From contig LDOQ01000253.1 of assembly GCA_001887945.1 (NCBI GenBank), positions 1 to 33,831 on the forward strand: 33,831 nucleotides of DNA. The letters are read 5' to 3'. The stretch's first letter is position 1, and each line of letters begins with the position of its first letter. The notes under the pieces were generated by a model that made no database searches, was not told where the DNA came from, and saw only the letters and a program-made list of their open reading frames with translations. The position numbers and the translations under genes were made by a program. Positions 8,229 to 16,740 of the stretch are shown piece after piece. The DNA is from Spraguea lophii (Eukaryota; Microsporidia; Spragueidae).

Positions 8229-8231
8229 GGG
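8229..8231 (-). promoter_or_regulatory. CCC start-site motif of MZT1
   Basis: CCC abuts the ATG at 8228 on the minus strand and is a main reason to accept this 52-codon gene. Confidence 0.65.
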
Positions 8232-8284
8232 TATTATAACATGAAACATAAAAACCTCAAATATTTAAAACTTTTGTTAAACAT

Positions 8285-8288
8285 CCCC
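8285..8288 (+). promoter_or_regulatory. CCC start-site motif deciding the start at 8289
   Basis: CCCC lies directly before the in-frame ATG at 8289, whereas the upstream ATG at 8241 has none. The protein from 8289 also begins where the DDB1/CPSF family begins. Confidence 0.65.
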
Positions 8289-11027
8289 ATGGTTTATTTT
8301 TCAAAAAATATTAAGCCTGTGCAATCTATTTTATGCGCAATGAAACTATTTTATTTAAATACAGAATGTATATGCATAAGCAAAGGTAAAATTATAGAAT
8401 TCTACAATAAAAGTTATGAGATGTTTTCGAGCTTAAAAACACATATAACAGTAACACATATGTCAAGCATAATGATGAATAAGGTAGAACATCTATTTTT
8501 ATATTCATATTATCATCAATATGTTATTCTTAATGATGGAAAGAAAATCTTTAGTGGTAAAATCGATATTGAAGAAAAAGTAAAATTTATAATAGGAGAT
8601 GGGAAAAGAATTATAATAGTTTATACATCAAACATAGTAAAAATAATATATATAAGAAAGGGTGTGGTTATAATAGATACTTTTAATGATTTAAAATACT
8701 ATGAAATATTGGATATAAAATTTTTAAATAATAGAATAATATTTCTAGTGAAAGACGTAGATCAAGCAACAACAATTTATTTTTATAAAGAAAGATTTGA
8801 ATTAGAAGAGAAGAAAAGTAGTATTAAGACAAAAAAATTATTAGGATACAAAGAACAGTTATTTCTTTTAAAAGAGGATAAAATTACATTGAATTTTGAA
8901 GGCGAGACCGTTAATCTAGATTTTTCAAATCCATTTTTACTTTCTTCTTTTGAAACATCCAATGGAATAATCTTAGCAATGAAGAATGGAGAGATTTATA
9001 TTTTAAATCCTAACGATAAAAATATTAAATTTATTGGAAAGGTAAAAACCACGGTAAATTATATAATACCACTAAAAAACAATCGATATCTTTTTGTATC
9101 CACTTTTGGACCAACAATGATAGTTACCGTAGAACCTTTTGAAATTATTTCTAAATATGATAACAGCTCTTATATAAGAAATATTAATATAAATAAGAAA
9201 ATACATTTTCTTTCAGGAGCTTCCAATAATAGTTCTATTGATACATTTAGCTACGGAATACCCATTGAAATAGAAAGAGAAATAAAATTATCTGAAACCA
9301 TCAAAAAATTCTGGATTTACAAAGATTTTATTATTGCTGTTTATACGGATTGTAGTATAATTTATGATAAAGATTTAAATATACAGGACAAACTGGAAGA
9401 GATACTTAATTTACATATTTATAATGATTGTTGTTATTTTAATACAGAATCTAAACTCTATAGATTTATTAAAGATGGTAATATAACACATATTACTCTT
9501 AAATCTTCAATACTTTCTTCGTTTTACAAGGAAAATGTTATATTTTACACCGAAGAAAGTACTATAGAATTATATTCTTTAAACAGACTTGAAATAATAT
9601 ATACAAAACCTTGCAAATATCAAATTTCATTTATATGTCTTAATGAATATACTGTCATATCAACGTATTATAATGAGCTTATAATTTTTGATAGAGATTT
9701 TAATGAAAAGAAATTTACATTAGAAACACTTTTTAGTGGTTTTTATTTGGATAATAAAATATTAGGATCTACATTGGATGGAAGGATTATGGTATTTGAT
9801 ATTATTACACAAGAAACAAATATTTTATGTTTTACAGAACCATTAACAACTATAAATCGTATAGGTGATGAATATATGATATTGGGTGAATCTCCATCGT
9901 TTATTTCTGAAGATTTAAATTTATATCCTTTATTTCTAAAAAATATTTCATATTCTTTTTATAACAAAGATTTATACATTTCAAAGAAGAATTTTATTTA
10001 TAAAATAAAGAAAGAAGAAAATCCTAAATATAAGATTAATTCAAAACCTTTAAAGAAAGAAGGAATGTTTATGATAAATCTACACAATATCAATAGAACA
10101 TTTATGGCTCATTCAATAGTCAAAAAAATATTAAATTATAATGAAACGAATATTAAGGAAAGAACAGCTAAGATTGATAGTAAATTTACATTATATTTTA
10201 ATTCTAAAAAAATAAAATCAAAAATAATAGAAAATACAATACCAATGGCTGGTAAAGAAATAAAAGAATTAATTGTTGTAGGATACAATTGTACAAAAGA
10301 AAACAAAGGAATAATATCTCTTTTATCCCCACAAAACTTAGATACAATTTATGAAACCCATTTAGATAAACTTATACTCTCATTAGAAACACAGAATGAT
10401 TATATAGCTGTAGGTACTGCATCATCCATTCTTCTATATAAATTACAAGGTAATGTACTTGTAAGATTAAGTAAATCAGATACACAGATATATCCAATTG
10501 ATCTTCATTTTAAAGACAACACTATCTTTGTAAGTGATTTTGTAAAATGTTTTTCTATTTACAAAATAGATTTAGAAATAAATGATTTAATTGAAGAAAA
10601 AAGAGCATTAAATAATAAATCTTACAAAAGCTTATATTATAACAATAAAATATTATCTATTAATAAAGATAAAATATATATTACTAAAGAAGATATTCAA
10701 TTATATACAGAACCATACATAGAATTTAATTTATTACATAAAGCACAGGATAATATAACATCTATATGCACAGGAACATTATCAGTAGAAAAGAAATATG
10801 ATAATATTTACTATGCTACAGAGAAAGGAGAAATAAATATATTATTTTATTTTGAAACATCAATGGAAGAAAGAAAAACGATAGAAGAATTGTATAAAAA
10901 AGCTATAGAAAAAAATATATTTGAAATTACAAAACATACTCTTATAGATTTTGATATCCTAGAAGAATACTGTAGAAAAAAGAATATAAAACATAGTTTT
11001 ATAGAACGTATAAGAAATATACATTAA
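8289..11027 (+). CDS. DDB1/CPSF160/SF3B3-family beta-propeller protein
   Basis: A 912-residue protein rich in short beta strands. The start (MVYFSKNIKPVQSILCAMKL, then CICISKGKIIEFYNKS) fits the first blade of the MMS1_N family. The clearest block is a CPSF_A-type region near residues 656-767: KELIVVGYNCTKENKGIISLL, NDYIAVGTASSILLYKLQG and NTIFVSDFVKCFSIYKID, matching VVGT...KGRI, NGKLLAGINSSVRLYEW and DFILVGDLMRSVSLL. A late strand (YYATEKGEINILF) and a helical tail (HTLIDFDILEEYC...IERIRNIH) match the family end. Members are CPSF160/Cft1 (mRNA 3' processing), SF3B3/Rse1 (U2 snRNP) and DDB1 (CUL4 adaptor); the sequence alone does not let me choose. It is shorter than the usual 1100-1400. An earlier in-frame ATG at 8241 would add 16 residues. 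The gene is divergent from MZT1. Confidence 0.68.
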   Translation: MVYFSKNIKPVQSILCAMKLFYLNTECICISKGKIIEFYNKSYEMFSSLKTHITVTHMSSIMMNKVEHLFLYSYYHQYVILNDGKKIFSGKIDIEEKVKFIIGDGKRIIIVYTSNIVKIIYIRKGVVIIDTFNDLKYYEILDIKFLNNRIIFLVKDVDQATTIYFYKERFELEEKKSSIKTKKLLGYKEQLFLLKEDKITLNFEGETVNLDFSNPFLLSSFETSNGIILAMKNGEIYILNPNDKNIKFIGKVKTTVNYIIPLKNNRYLFVSTFGPTMIVTVEPFEIISKYDNSSYIRNININKKIHFLSGASNNSSIDTFSYGIPIEIEREIKLSETIKKFWIYKDFIIAVYTDCSIIYDKDLNIQDKLEEILNLHIYNDCCYFNTESKLYRFIKDGNITHITLKSSILSSFYKENVIFYTEESTIELYSLNRLEIIYTKPCKYQISFICLNEYTVISTYYNELIIFDRDFNEKKFTLETLFSGFYLDNKILGSTLDGRIMVFDIITQETNILCFTEPLTTINRIGDEYMILGESPSFISEDLNLYPLFLKNISYSFYNKDLYISKKNFIYKIKKEENPKYKINSKPLKKEGMFMINLHNINRTFMAHSIVKKILNYNETNIKERTAKIDSKFTLYFNSKKIKSKIIENTIPMAGKEIKELIVVGYNCTKENKGIISLLSPQNLDTIYETHLDKLILSLETQNDYIAVGTASSILLYKLQGNVLVRLSKSDTQIYPIDLHFKDNTIFVSDFVKCFSIYKIDLEINDLIEEKRALNNKSYKSLYYNNKILSINKDKIYITKEDIQLYTEPYIEFNLLHKAQDNITSICTGTLSVEKKYDNIYYATEKGEINILFYFETSMEERKTIEELYKKAIEKNIFEITKHTLIDFDILEEYCRKKNIKHSFIERIRNIH

Positions 11028-11359
11028 ACATAAAATAAAATAGATAAAGATTTAATAATAAAATACAACAATGAATATATTTTTTATTTTTCATTAAATG
11101 AAAAGAAAGCTTTTCATTCACATATTTTTATAATCTTAAAAATATATTAATATGCTAGCGAAAGATTTTATCTTCTCGTATTAAATAAACACTAAAATAA
11201 ATGTATTAATAATTTTATTAACATTTTTTTATAACGCTTGTATAATACTTATAATAACAGTTTATTATAATATTTTGTATAACAATTTTATTAATATCAT
11301 CCCTTCACTACTTTATTAATAATAATTCTTTATAACGCTTATATTGTTATTACGATATT
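11028..11359. other. Intergenic, 332 bp, with a small hairpin and short repeats
   Basis: A perfect 9-bp inverted repeat AATGAAAAG/CTTTTCATT (11097-11105 and 11110-11118, 4-base loop) follows the upstream stop by 70 bp. TTTATAACGCTT occurs twice, near 11229 and 11331. No gene is visible. Confidence 0.5.
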
Positions 11360-12418
11360 TTATATTTTATTAAAATACGCTAATATTCCATATAACAATA
11401 TTATTTTAAATGAAATGTATATGCTTATATAAGCATATGAACTATTGGACCATAATTCTATTTTCTTAAAATTATATGACTGGTCAGTTATATTGTAGAT
11501 GTTATACGATAGATGTTCTAATGTATTAACTTTAGAAAATTCTTCTACATTTTCACTGAATTTTTTTATTATGTTATTTTTACGATGGAATTGATTGTAT
11601 ATCCATTTTTCATCATCAGATTCTAATTTCAATGAATCTAAAATAATGAATATCTGTGTTGAGAGTAATTTTTTTTCTAATAATTCTTTTGTAGTAAATA
11701 TTTCTGATGGATATTTATAGAATGGTGTGTAAAGAAGAGTTGTATCTATTACACCGTCTGATCTATTTTTTAATTCGTTGTATAATAAACCTAACCCTCT
11801 GGTTCTTGGTATTAACGTATATTCAGGATTAAATGTTTTATTATTGATTTTATGGCTGAGTGTGGTGGAGAAGGTTTTGGATTTTTTATGTGTTTCTGAA
11901 TCTATGAAGGTTCCTTCTGGAAATATTAATACATTATATTTTAATTTATCTTTAAGATTTCCTATTCCTTCTCTTAATTTATTTTTATCCTCACTCCAAT
12001 TTCTTTTGAGAAATATAAATTTGAAACATTTCATTCCATATCCAAATATTGGTATTTTTGCAAGACTTTCTTTTAAAATTATTCTTAATTCATCATATTT
12101 ATCCAATTCTCTTAAAACCAGCATTAAAAATATCCAATCATAATTTGTAATATGGTTAGATATGATAATAGATCTTTTATTTTTCAATATTTCTTTATTA
12201 TAAGCTACGTATATTGGTTTATGAAAATACAATCCAACCAACGTACTTGTTAAATCCAACCATTTTCTCTTAATAATAAGCGTACCTTCATTTTTAAGCG
12301 CTGGAAAAGGAAATAAAACAGTTCTGATAATAGCAAGAATAATAACACCCAATATATTGTAAGTAATGTAAAAAGAGCCTATAAATATCAACTGAAGATA
12401 AATAAAAAATTTTTTCAT
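11360..12418 (-). CDS. Membrane lysophospholipid acyltransferase (AGPAT/LCLAT1 type)
   Basis: A PlsC-family acyltransferase of 352 residues. Counting from the upstream ATG at 12460, motif I is NHITNYD (102-108, the NHx4D catalytic pair H103/D108), motif II lies in FKFIFLKRNWSEDKNKL (146-162), motif III is IFPEGT (179-184) and motif IV TLIPRTRG (215-222). The FLKRNWxxDK stretch points to the LCLAT1/AGPAT3-5 branch rather than bacterial PlsC. A long hydrophobic segment lies near residues 19-50 and another at the C-terminus (about 343-363). It would acylate lysophosphatidic acid or another lysophospholipid at the ER. I prefer the ATG at 12418: GGG directly precedes it and the family begins there. 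Starting at 12460 adds 14 residues. Confidence 0.85.
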   Translation of the reverse strand: MKKFFIYLQLIFIGSFYITYNILGVIILAIIRTVLFPFPALKNEGTLIIKRKWLDLTSTLVGLYFHKPIYVAYNKEILKNKRSIIISNHITNYDWIFLMLVLRELDKYDELRIILKESLAKIPIFGYGMKCFKFIFLKRNWSEDKNKLREGIGNLKDKLKYNVLIFPEGTFIDSETHKKSKTFSTTLSHKINNKTFNPEYTLIPRTRGLGLLYNELKNRSDGVIDTTLLYTPFYKYPSEIFTTKELLEKKLLSTQIFIILDSLKLESDDEKWIYNQFHRKNNIIKKFSENVEEFSKVNTLEHLSYNIYNITDQSYNFKKIELWSNSSYAYISIYISFKIILLYGILAYFNKI

Positions 12419-12421
12419 CCC
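12419..12421 (-). promoter_or_regulatory. GGG start-site motif of the acyltransferase
   Basis: On the minus strand GGG abuts the ATG at 12418. G triplets are a reported variant of the microsporidian start motif. The upstream ATG at 12460 lacks any triplet. Confidence 0.45.
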
Positions 12422-12800
12422 TGAGACATCAAAACAAAAAAAATATAAATATTTTTTCATTGAAATGTTTCAAATGTTTTTCCTTTTAAAGTAATTTATG
12501 ACATATTTTAGAAATATATTTTTTATATTTTAATAAATTAAATATTATAAATAATATATTATCTTTTTAACGAAAGAAATATAATCAAAAATATTTCATT
12601 CTTAAACAAATGATAATCATTCGTATAAAACATAGAAATGATATTTATTTGAAATATCCTAAAATTTTATAATCATAACATAATTTATTATCTTTAAAGG
12701 TTATTAAATAATATTTATAGGCTATAAGAGTAATATATTTCTTATTTAATAATAAATACGTTTAAGGTAATATATCCCTTATTCAATAATAATAAATAAA

Positions 12801-13007
12801 TTATATTAAATAACTGTTAATATAAATATATTGATATATCTCTTATAAATATAATATTACTTTGAATAATAAATATTTTTTCACTTGAAATATAATTTAT
12901 TGATGAAGAAATATTTTAAAATAATAATAATGTATTATATTAAATAACTGTTAATATAAATATCATATAGAATAATAATATTATATTTATAAGAGATATA
13001 TCAATAT
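12801..13007. repeat. Nested direct and inverted repeats
   Basis: A 29-bp block starting TTATATTAAATAACTGTTAA is repeated exactly at 12801-12829 and 12935-12963. A 32-bp block at 12828-12859 (ATATTGATATATCTCTTATA...) recurs as an exact inverted copy at 12976-13007. The inverted arms are 116 bp apart and could form a long stem. Confidence 0.85.
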
Positions 13008-13385
13008 CATAGGTATAAAAGATATAATAGTATTTTAACTTATTGTAATAAATAAATGAAATTAAAATATAATAATATGTTAATATGGATATCATAATTA
13101 TAAGAATATAACAGTATCATAGATATAAAAAATATATATGGCTTAAATAAATGTTATTATAAAATACTAATGTTTATAAATATGTTAATATTTTTTTATT
13201 TTTTTTATTTTTCAACTGAAGAGGAGAAAACATTTCAATCATCTATTTATTATTAAAGTATTGTAATATTATGTTCCATAGATAATACGGGTCAATTATA
13301 TTACATTGACGTATTGATGTATTTATTTTATATTCTATCGTAATTTTCAGTATATTTAATTTTTTTTACAAAATTCTTTTTTTTA

Positions 13386-13388
13386 CCC
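13386..13388 (+). promoter_or_regulatory. CCC start-site motif of eL20
   Basis: ACCCTTA precedes the ATG at 13392; the triplet is 3 nt from the start. Confidence 0.6.
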
Positions 13389-13391
13389 TTA

Positions 13392-13907
13392 ATGGCTATC
13401 AATGAATATAAAGTCTACGGAATAAAAATTGATGATAATGGTGTAGTAGGAGATGAAGTATATGCTCATATAGTATTTGCTACTAATGAACTTCTTGCAA
13501 AATCTTCATTCAATAAAATATTAAAAAAACAGAAGAAGATAAAACCAAAGAATACTAAGGTGATAAAAGTAGAAGAAATAAAAGAAGATAATAAAGATTT
13601 GGATGTTAAGAATTATGGTATTGATTATTATTATAAGTCTAAAAGATGTGATCATAAGGGTTATAAAGAATTTAGAGGTGTTTCAAGGTGTCATGCAGTA
13701 GATAAATTACTTTGTGATATCGGTGGTAGACATTCAGTGAAGAGAAATTTAATCTTTATAATGAAAGTTAAGGAATTGACAGTAGATGAGATTAAAAAAG
13801 ATAAAATAAAAATATTCGCAATGGGAGATGTTGAATATCCAGCATACAGGAATGTTTTAAGAAGCAATAAGCTCTTCGTTTCAGAGAATGAAAAACTCTT
13901 TAATTAA
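13392..13907 (+). CDS. RPL20: 60S ribosomal protein eL20 (L18a/L20)
   Basis: A 171-residue eL20. It opens with EYKVYGIKI as the family does (REYKVVGR), then HIVFATNELLAKSSFNKILKKQKKIK, VKNYGIDYYYKSKRCDHKGYKEFRGVSRCHAVDKLLCDIGGRHSVKRNLIFIMKVKEL (matching VKNFGIWLRYxSRxGxHNMYREYR...AVxQxYxDMGARHRARxxSIQIMKV) and a final IKIFAMGDVEYPAYRNVLR. It sits in the large subunit near the 5S/ES regions and binds eL21 and eL33. Length is normal. No intron is needed, although ribosomal protein genes are where microsporidian introns usually sit. Convergent with the transporter, 22 bp between stops. Confidence 0.92.
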   Translation: MAINEYKVYGIKIDDNGVVGDEVYAHIVFATNELLAKSSFNKILKKQKKIKPKNTKVIKVEEIKEDNKDLDVKNYGIDYYYKSKRCDHKGYKEFRGVSRCHAVDKLLCDIGGRHSVKRNLIFIMKVKELTVDEIKKDKIKIFAMGDVEYPAYRNVLRSNKLFVSENEKLFN

Positions 13908-13929
13908 AGATTAAAGCTTTACTTAAAAT

Positions 13930-14805
13930 TTATGATTTGGTTTTTTTTAAAATATATTTTTTAAATAACATTTTGATTTTTTCAAATTCATAGATGAATG
14001 TTCCTAAGAGAGCGAATATAAAAGTTATTAACTTTGGGTATGGGAAAGATTTTATATCCATTAAAGCTAAGATTATGTAAACAGAAGAATCTATAATATA
14101 AATTATAAAAGTTCTTAAAATAGAGTCTAAGTGGTATGCCATTACTAAACTTAGAATAGAATCTATACTTTTAGATAATGTTGTAATGTATAGGCGTGGA
14201 TTTGAGAATATTTTATAATCTTCTTTATCGGTTATCGTATTTTCTGTAATAAACACAGCAGTGAAGCAAGTAGCTGAAATTATTTCAAAAGTAAAAAGAT
14301 AATCGAAAATGTAATATTTTTTAAAATATTTATAATAGAATATAATTGCTATTGGAATAAGTGTGTATGTTACGTAGATTCCCCAGAATTTGTAATTAAA
14401 TTGAATATTTTGGGATGAAATTGTAATATTCAAAATATTTCCTATAATTATCATTGATATTCCTAAATATTGTAATTTTAATAATCTTTTTTTAAGTATA
14501 AGAAATGTTCCTAATGATATAATAACAATTTCTAAAGTTTTGGGAATATACATATCTATTGGTTTGGTATAAGAATGGGAATACCAATAAGATAATTTAG
14601 CTATAATTGTAAGTGGTACTATTATAAGAAATTTTTTGTCGAATATTGTTTGTTTTCGTAGTGAAAATGAGACGGGAATTAAATATATTTGTGATAATAG
14701 AGGTAATATTGCCGATGATTTTGTTCTTATCTTTGTTTTTAAATGAATTATACCGCAAAGTAGCTTCAAAAAAAATATTATAGAAAATAAAATTTTTTTT
14801 TTCAT
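13930..14805 (-). CDS. Multi-pass membrane transporter, nucleotide-sugar transporter-like (copy 1)
   Basis: A 291-residue, strongly hydrophobic protein with 8-10 likely helices and a basic C-terminus (FKKYILKKTKS). The best family clue is YIPKTLEIVIISLGTFLILKKRLLKLQYLGISMIIIGNILN, which follows the KxLxxxxxSxxxLxxRLxxLQWxxLxLLxxGV pattern of SLC35/drug-metabolite superfamily nucleotide-sugar carriers. Those are antiporters of Golgi/ER membranes that feed glycosylation and, in microsporidia, possibly chitin-related wall building. A paralogue lies at 32187-33074: both begin M-(K/Q)-(K/R)-K-I-(L/F)-F and share KxxIISIG/LG and DY(I/L)(Y/F)(S/T)F segments. The ATG at 14805 gives the same N-terminus as the paralogue. 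The superfamily call is moderate; the substrate is unknown. Confidence 0.5.
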   Translation of the reverse strand: MKKKILFSIIFFLKLLCGIIHLKTKIRTKSSAILPLLSQIYLIPVSFSLRKQTIFDKKFLIIVPLTIIAKLSYWYSHSYTKPIDMYIPKTLEIVIISLGTFLILKKRLLKLQYLGISMIIIGNILNITISSQNIQFNYKFWGIYVTYTLIPIAIIFYYKYFKKYYIFDYLFTFEIISATCFTAVFITENTITDKEDYKIFSNPRLYITTLSKSIDSILSLVMAYHLDSILRTFIIYIIDSSVYIILALMDIKSFPYPKLITFIFALLGTFIYEFEKIKMLFKKYILKKTKS

Positions 14806-14859
14806 GAGGCTAAGAATGTTTTTTGAAATTTTATTTTAAAAATTTGAAAATTATGGCGA

Positions 14860-14935
14860 AGTTGGAAGTAATAGTCAAACCGTAAATCCGGTTGATTTGA
14901 GTTCCTCACAAAGTTTTTTTCTTTAATTGAAAACA
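14860..14935 (+). mobile_element. Possible extra, decayed SINE head
   Basis: GGAAGTAATAGTCAAACC followed by GATTTGAGTTCCTCAC, a T-rich linker and GAAAACAAAAAAAA lines up loosely with the B-box half of the SINE head and its A-rich linker. If real, it is a solo or 3'-truncated head just upstream of copy B. Similarity is low and judged by eye. Confidence 0.3.
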
Positions 14936-14988
14936 AAAAAAATTCGAATCTTTTAGACGATAAAAAAAATTTCAAAAAATTTAAATAA

Positions 14989-15460
14989 AGGAGCCCATTT
15001 AACTGAATGATTGTGAGTTAATACCAAACCTCAAACTTAATGGATTCGAATTCTTTACTCGGAATAATTTTCAAAACAAAAAAAAATAAAAGGAGGTTGA
15101 GATAAAATAAAAGGGGAAAGATTATTGAGTGTGTGGGATTCGATACCGTAGCATGGTTATAGCTTATACAACAACCGTATTACCAGATTAAAGTAGCGTT
15201 TAATTAATAAAGTTGCAATTCTTGTATTGATTTGTGACTCGACTAATATTATGCCAAAGAAAAGGGTAGGAATCCTATTAATGATTATACAGTAATGATT
15301 ATGCAATACGCAAAATTCCAACACTCAAGAGCATAAGATAAGATTAATGTATATATCTAGCAAACCCAATTAATACAGGTTTTAATGTATTTTAGAAACC
15401 AAAGGTCATAAACCACGGTAGATCAGAAAACTTCCGTAAATAAAAGTTTCATTATAAAAA
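14989..15460 (+). mobile_element. tRNA-derived SINE-like element, copy B (decayed, near full length)
   Basis: The head (GGAGCCCATTTAACTGAATG, AATACCAAACC, GGATTCGAATTC) aligns with heads of copies A and D but its A box is destroyed and its B box altered. The body shares the core TTGTATTGATTTGTGACTCG at about 15222 and AGATTAAAGTAG before it; the 3' part shares AGAAACCAAAGGTCATAAACCACGGTAGA and ends AATAAAAGTTTCATTATAAAAA. The copy has drifted toward A/T, suggesting an old insertion. It fills most of the 917-bp gap between the transporter and the gene at 15723. No target-site duplication is evident. Confidence 0.65.
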
Positions 15461-15722
15461 TACTTACAAATGCGACAGCGGTTGTTTTGAAATTATGAGA
15501 ACAATTTGATTGTGTATACATTTGTTAACATTGAAAGATTTGTTAAAATTATACAAAATTAAAAAAAAATTAAATATTTTTATTTTTTTTTATTTTTTTA
15601 TTACTTGAAATCCAATTAAGAAATCCATTTGATGTTAATATTTTTTTTGTAATACAATGAAATTTTATTTATAAAAATATTTAATCCTATAATTGATTAA
15701 CGTTAAACATATTATTTTATTT

Positions 15723-16319
15723 TTATACATGCTCTTCTTCTATTATTTGTTTTTTATAAACAAAACCTACATAAATAGAACTGATACAATCATTCTTTAA
15801 GTATTCTGTTATAAAAAATTGAAGATCTAAATTTCTTAAAATCAAAGGATCCATTAGATAAATAATCTTATCATCACAGCTAAATTTTATCATTTTATTT
15901 TCGTATTTTACATTTTTCATTACATTTTGAATATCAAATAAACTATTCTTGGGTAAAAAAATAAATGGTTGAGGATTATACAACAATATATCTAAAAATT
16001 GTTTGTAATCACATAAAGAATCATACACTATTTTACTTAAATTTTGAAATATATCATTATTTGTGTATGTATATGCTATCCCATTTAATTGTTTATTTTC
16101 TATAAGATTTATAGAAGGAAAACTTAAAGAAATTTCAAAACCAAATGATGGATTCATTTCAGCAAACTTTTCATAATATAGATATACATTTTGTTGATGT
16201 TTATGTATCTGTTTTAGTTCAATATAATGTTTAGAATCTTTAATATCATTTAATTCATTTATTTGTTTTGAGAGTAAAATTGGAGTTGGTTTAAATTTAG
16301 GAATTATGAGTTTTCGCAT
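15723..16319 (-). CDS. Conserved-looking hypothetical protein, 198 aa
   Basis: I do not recognise this protein. It is soluble, with an N-terminal basic stretch (MRKLIIPKFKPTPILLSKQI), a helical segment rich in I/K/H/Q (residues 17-55), an aromatic-rich middle (FGFEISLSFPSINLIENKQLNGIAYTY) and alternating strand/helix segments to an acidic end (IIEEEHV). No signal peptide, membrane segment or nucleotide-binding motif is visible. It is accepted as real because it is a clean ORF in a gene-poor stretch with CCCCC three bases before the ATG, and it is divergent from fibrillarin across 421 bp. Confidence 0.72.
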   Translation of the reverse strand: MRKLIIPKFKPTPILLSKQINELNDIKDSKHYIELKQIHKHQQNVYLYYEKFAEMNPSFGFEISLSFPSINLIENKQLNGIAYTYTNNDIFQNLSKIVYDSLCDYKQFLDILLYNPQPFIFLPKNSLFDIQNVMKNVKYENKMIKFSCDDKIIYLMDPLILRNLDLQFFITEYLKNDCISSIYVGFVYKKQIIEEEHV

Positions 16320-16322
16320 GAA

Positions 16323-16327
16323 GGGGG
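16323..16327 (-). promoter_or_regulatory. CCC start-site motif of the 198-aa hypothetical gene
   Basis: On the minus strand CCCCC then TTC precedes the ATG at 16319, supporting this start. Confidence 0.6.
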
Positions 16328-16735
16328 TTTAAAAATTTTTAAACAGAAAATTTATTCTTAAAAAATTTCAGAGAAAATATTTTTATATATTCCTGTATGA
16401 AATCGTATTGAATAAAATTAAACTTTTCCTTTAAAATAAGCGTATATAATAAAAAGTGTAATTTTTTACAACTCATTTATAAAAATGTAATGGATTTACT
16501 CCACTCGTAAGAATTTATATTCATAGCGTTTTCTTCTTTTGAGTAAAGAAGATTGTTATTCCTTTATTATGAAAAATACAATAGAAAATATCAATTAAAA
16601 TATTTTACAATTCAGTTTCCTAATAAAAATATTTTAAAATCCGAAATCAAGATTTTTCATATGAAAAACTTTTTAGAAAATTTTGTTAAACATTATTTTT
16701 TTTTGAAAATTGAATTTCTAAAATTTTATTTTCTT

Positions 16736-16739
16736 CCCC
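16736..16739 (+). promoter_or_regulatory. CCC start-site motif of fibrillarin
   Basis: CCCCT directly precedes the ATG at 16741. Confidence 0.65.
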
Positions 16740-16740
16740 T

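Larger units (their letters stand above)
12461..13391. other. Long AT-rich intergenic region with repeats
   Basis: No gene is visible in 931 bp between divergent acyltransferase and eL20 genes. The middle (about 12801-13007) carries a direct and an inverted repeat, listed separately; degenerate relatives (TAATATNGATATCATAATTATAAG-like) continue to about 13140. Confidence 0.6.
16320..16740. other. Divergent intergenic region, 421 bp
   Basis: It separates the hypothetical gene and fibrillarin. Apart from the two C-triplet start motifs at its ends I see no repeat or RNA gene. An in-frame open stretch to the fibrillarin region starts only with TTG and is not counted as a gene. Confidence 0.6.

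Noticed and set aside
11097..11118. Hairpin AATGAAAAG/CTTTTCATT as a terminator
   Set aside because: Eukaryotic Pol II genes do not use such terminators, and short A/T-rich palindromes are expected by chance here.
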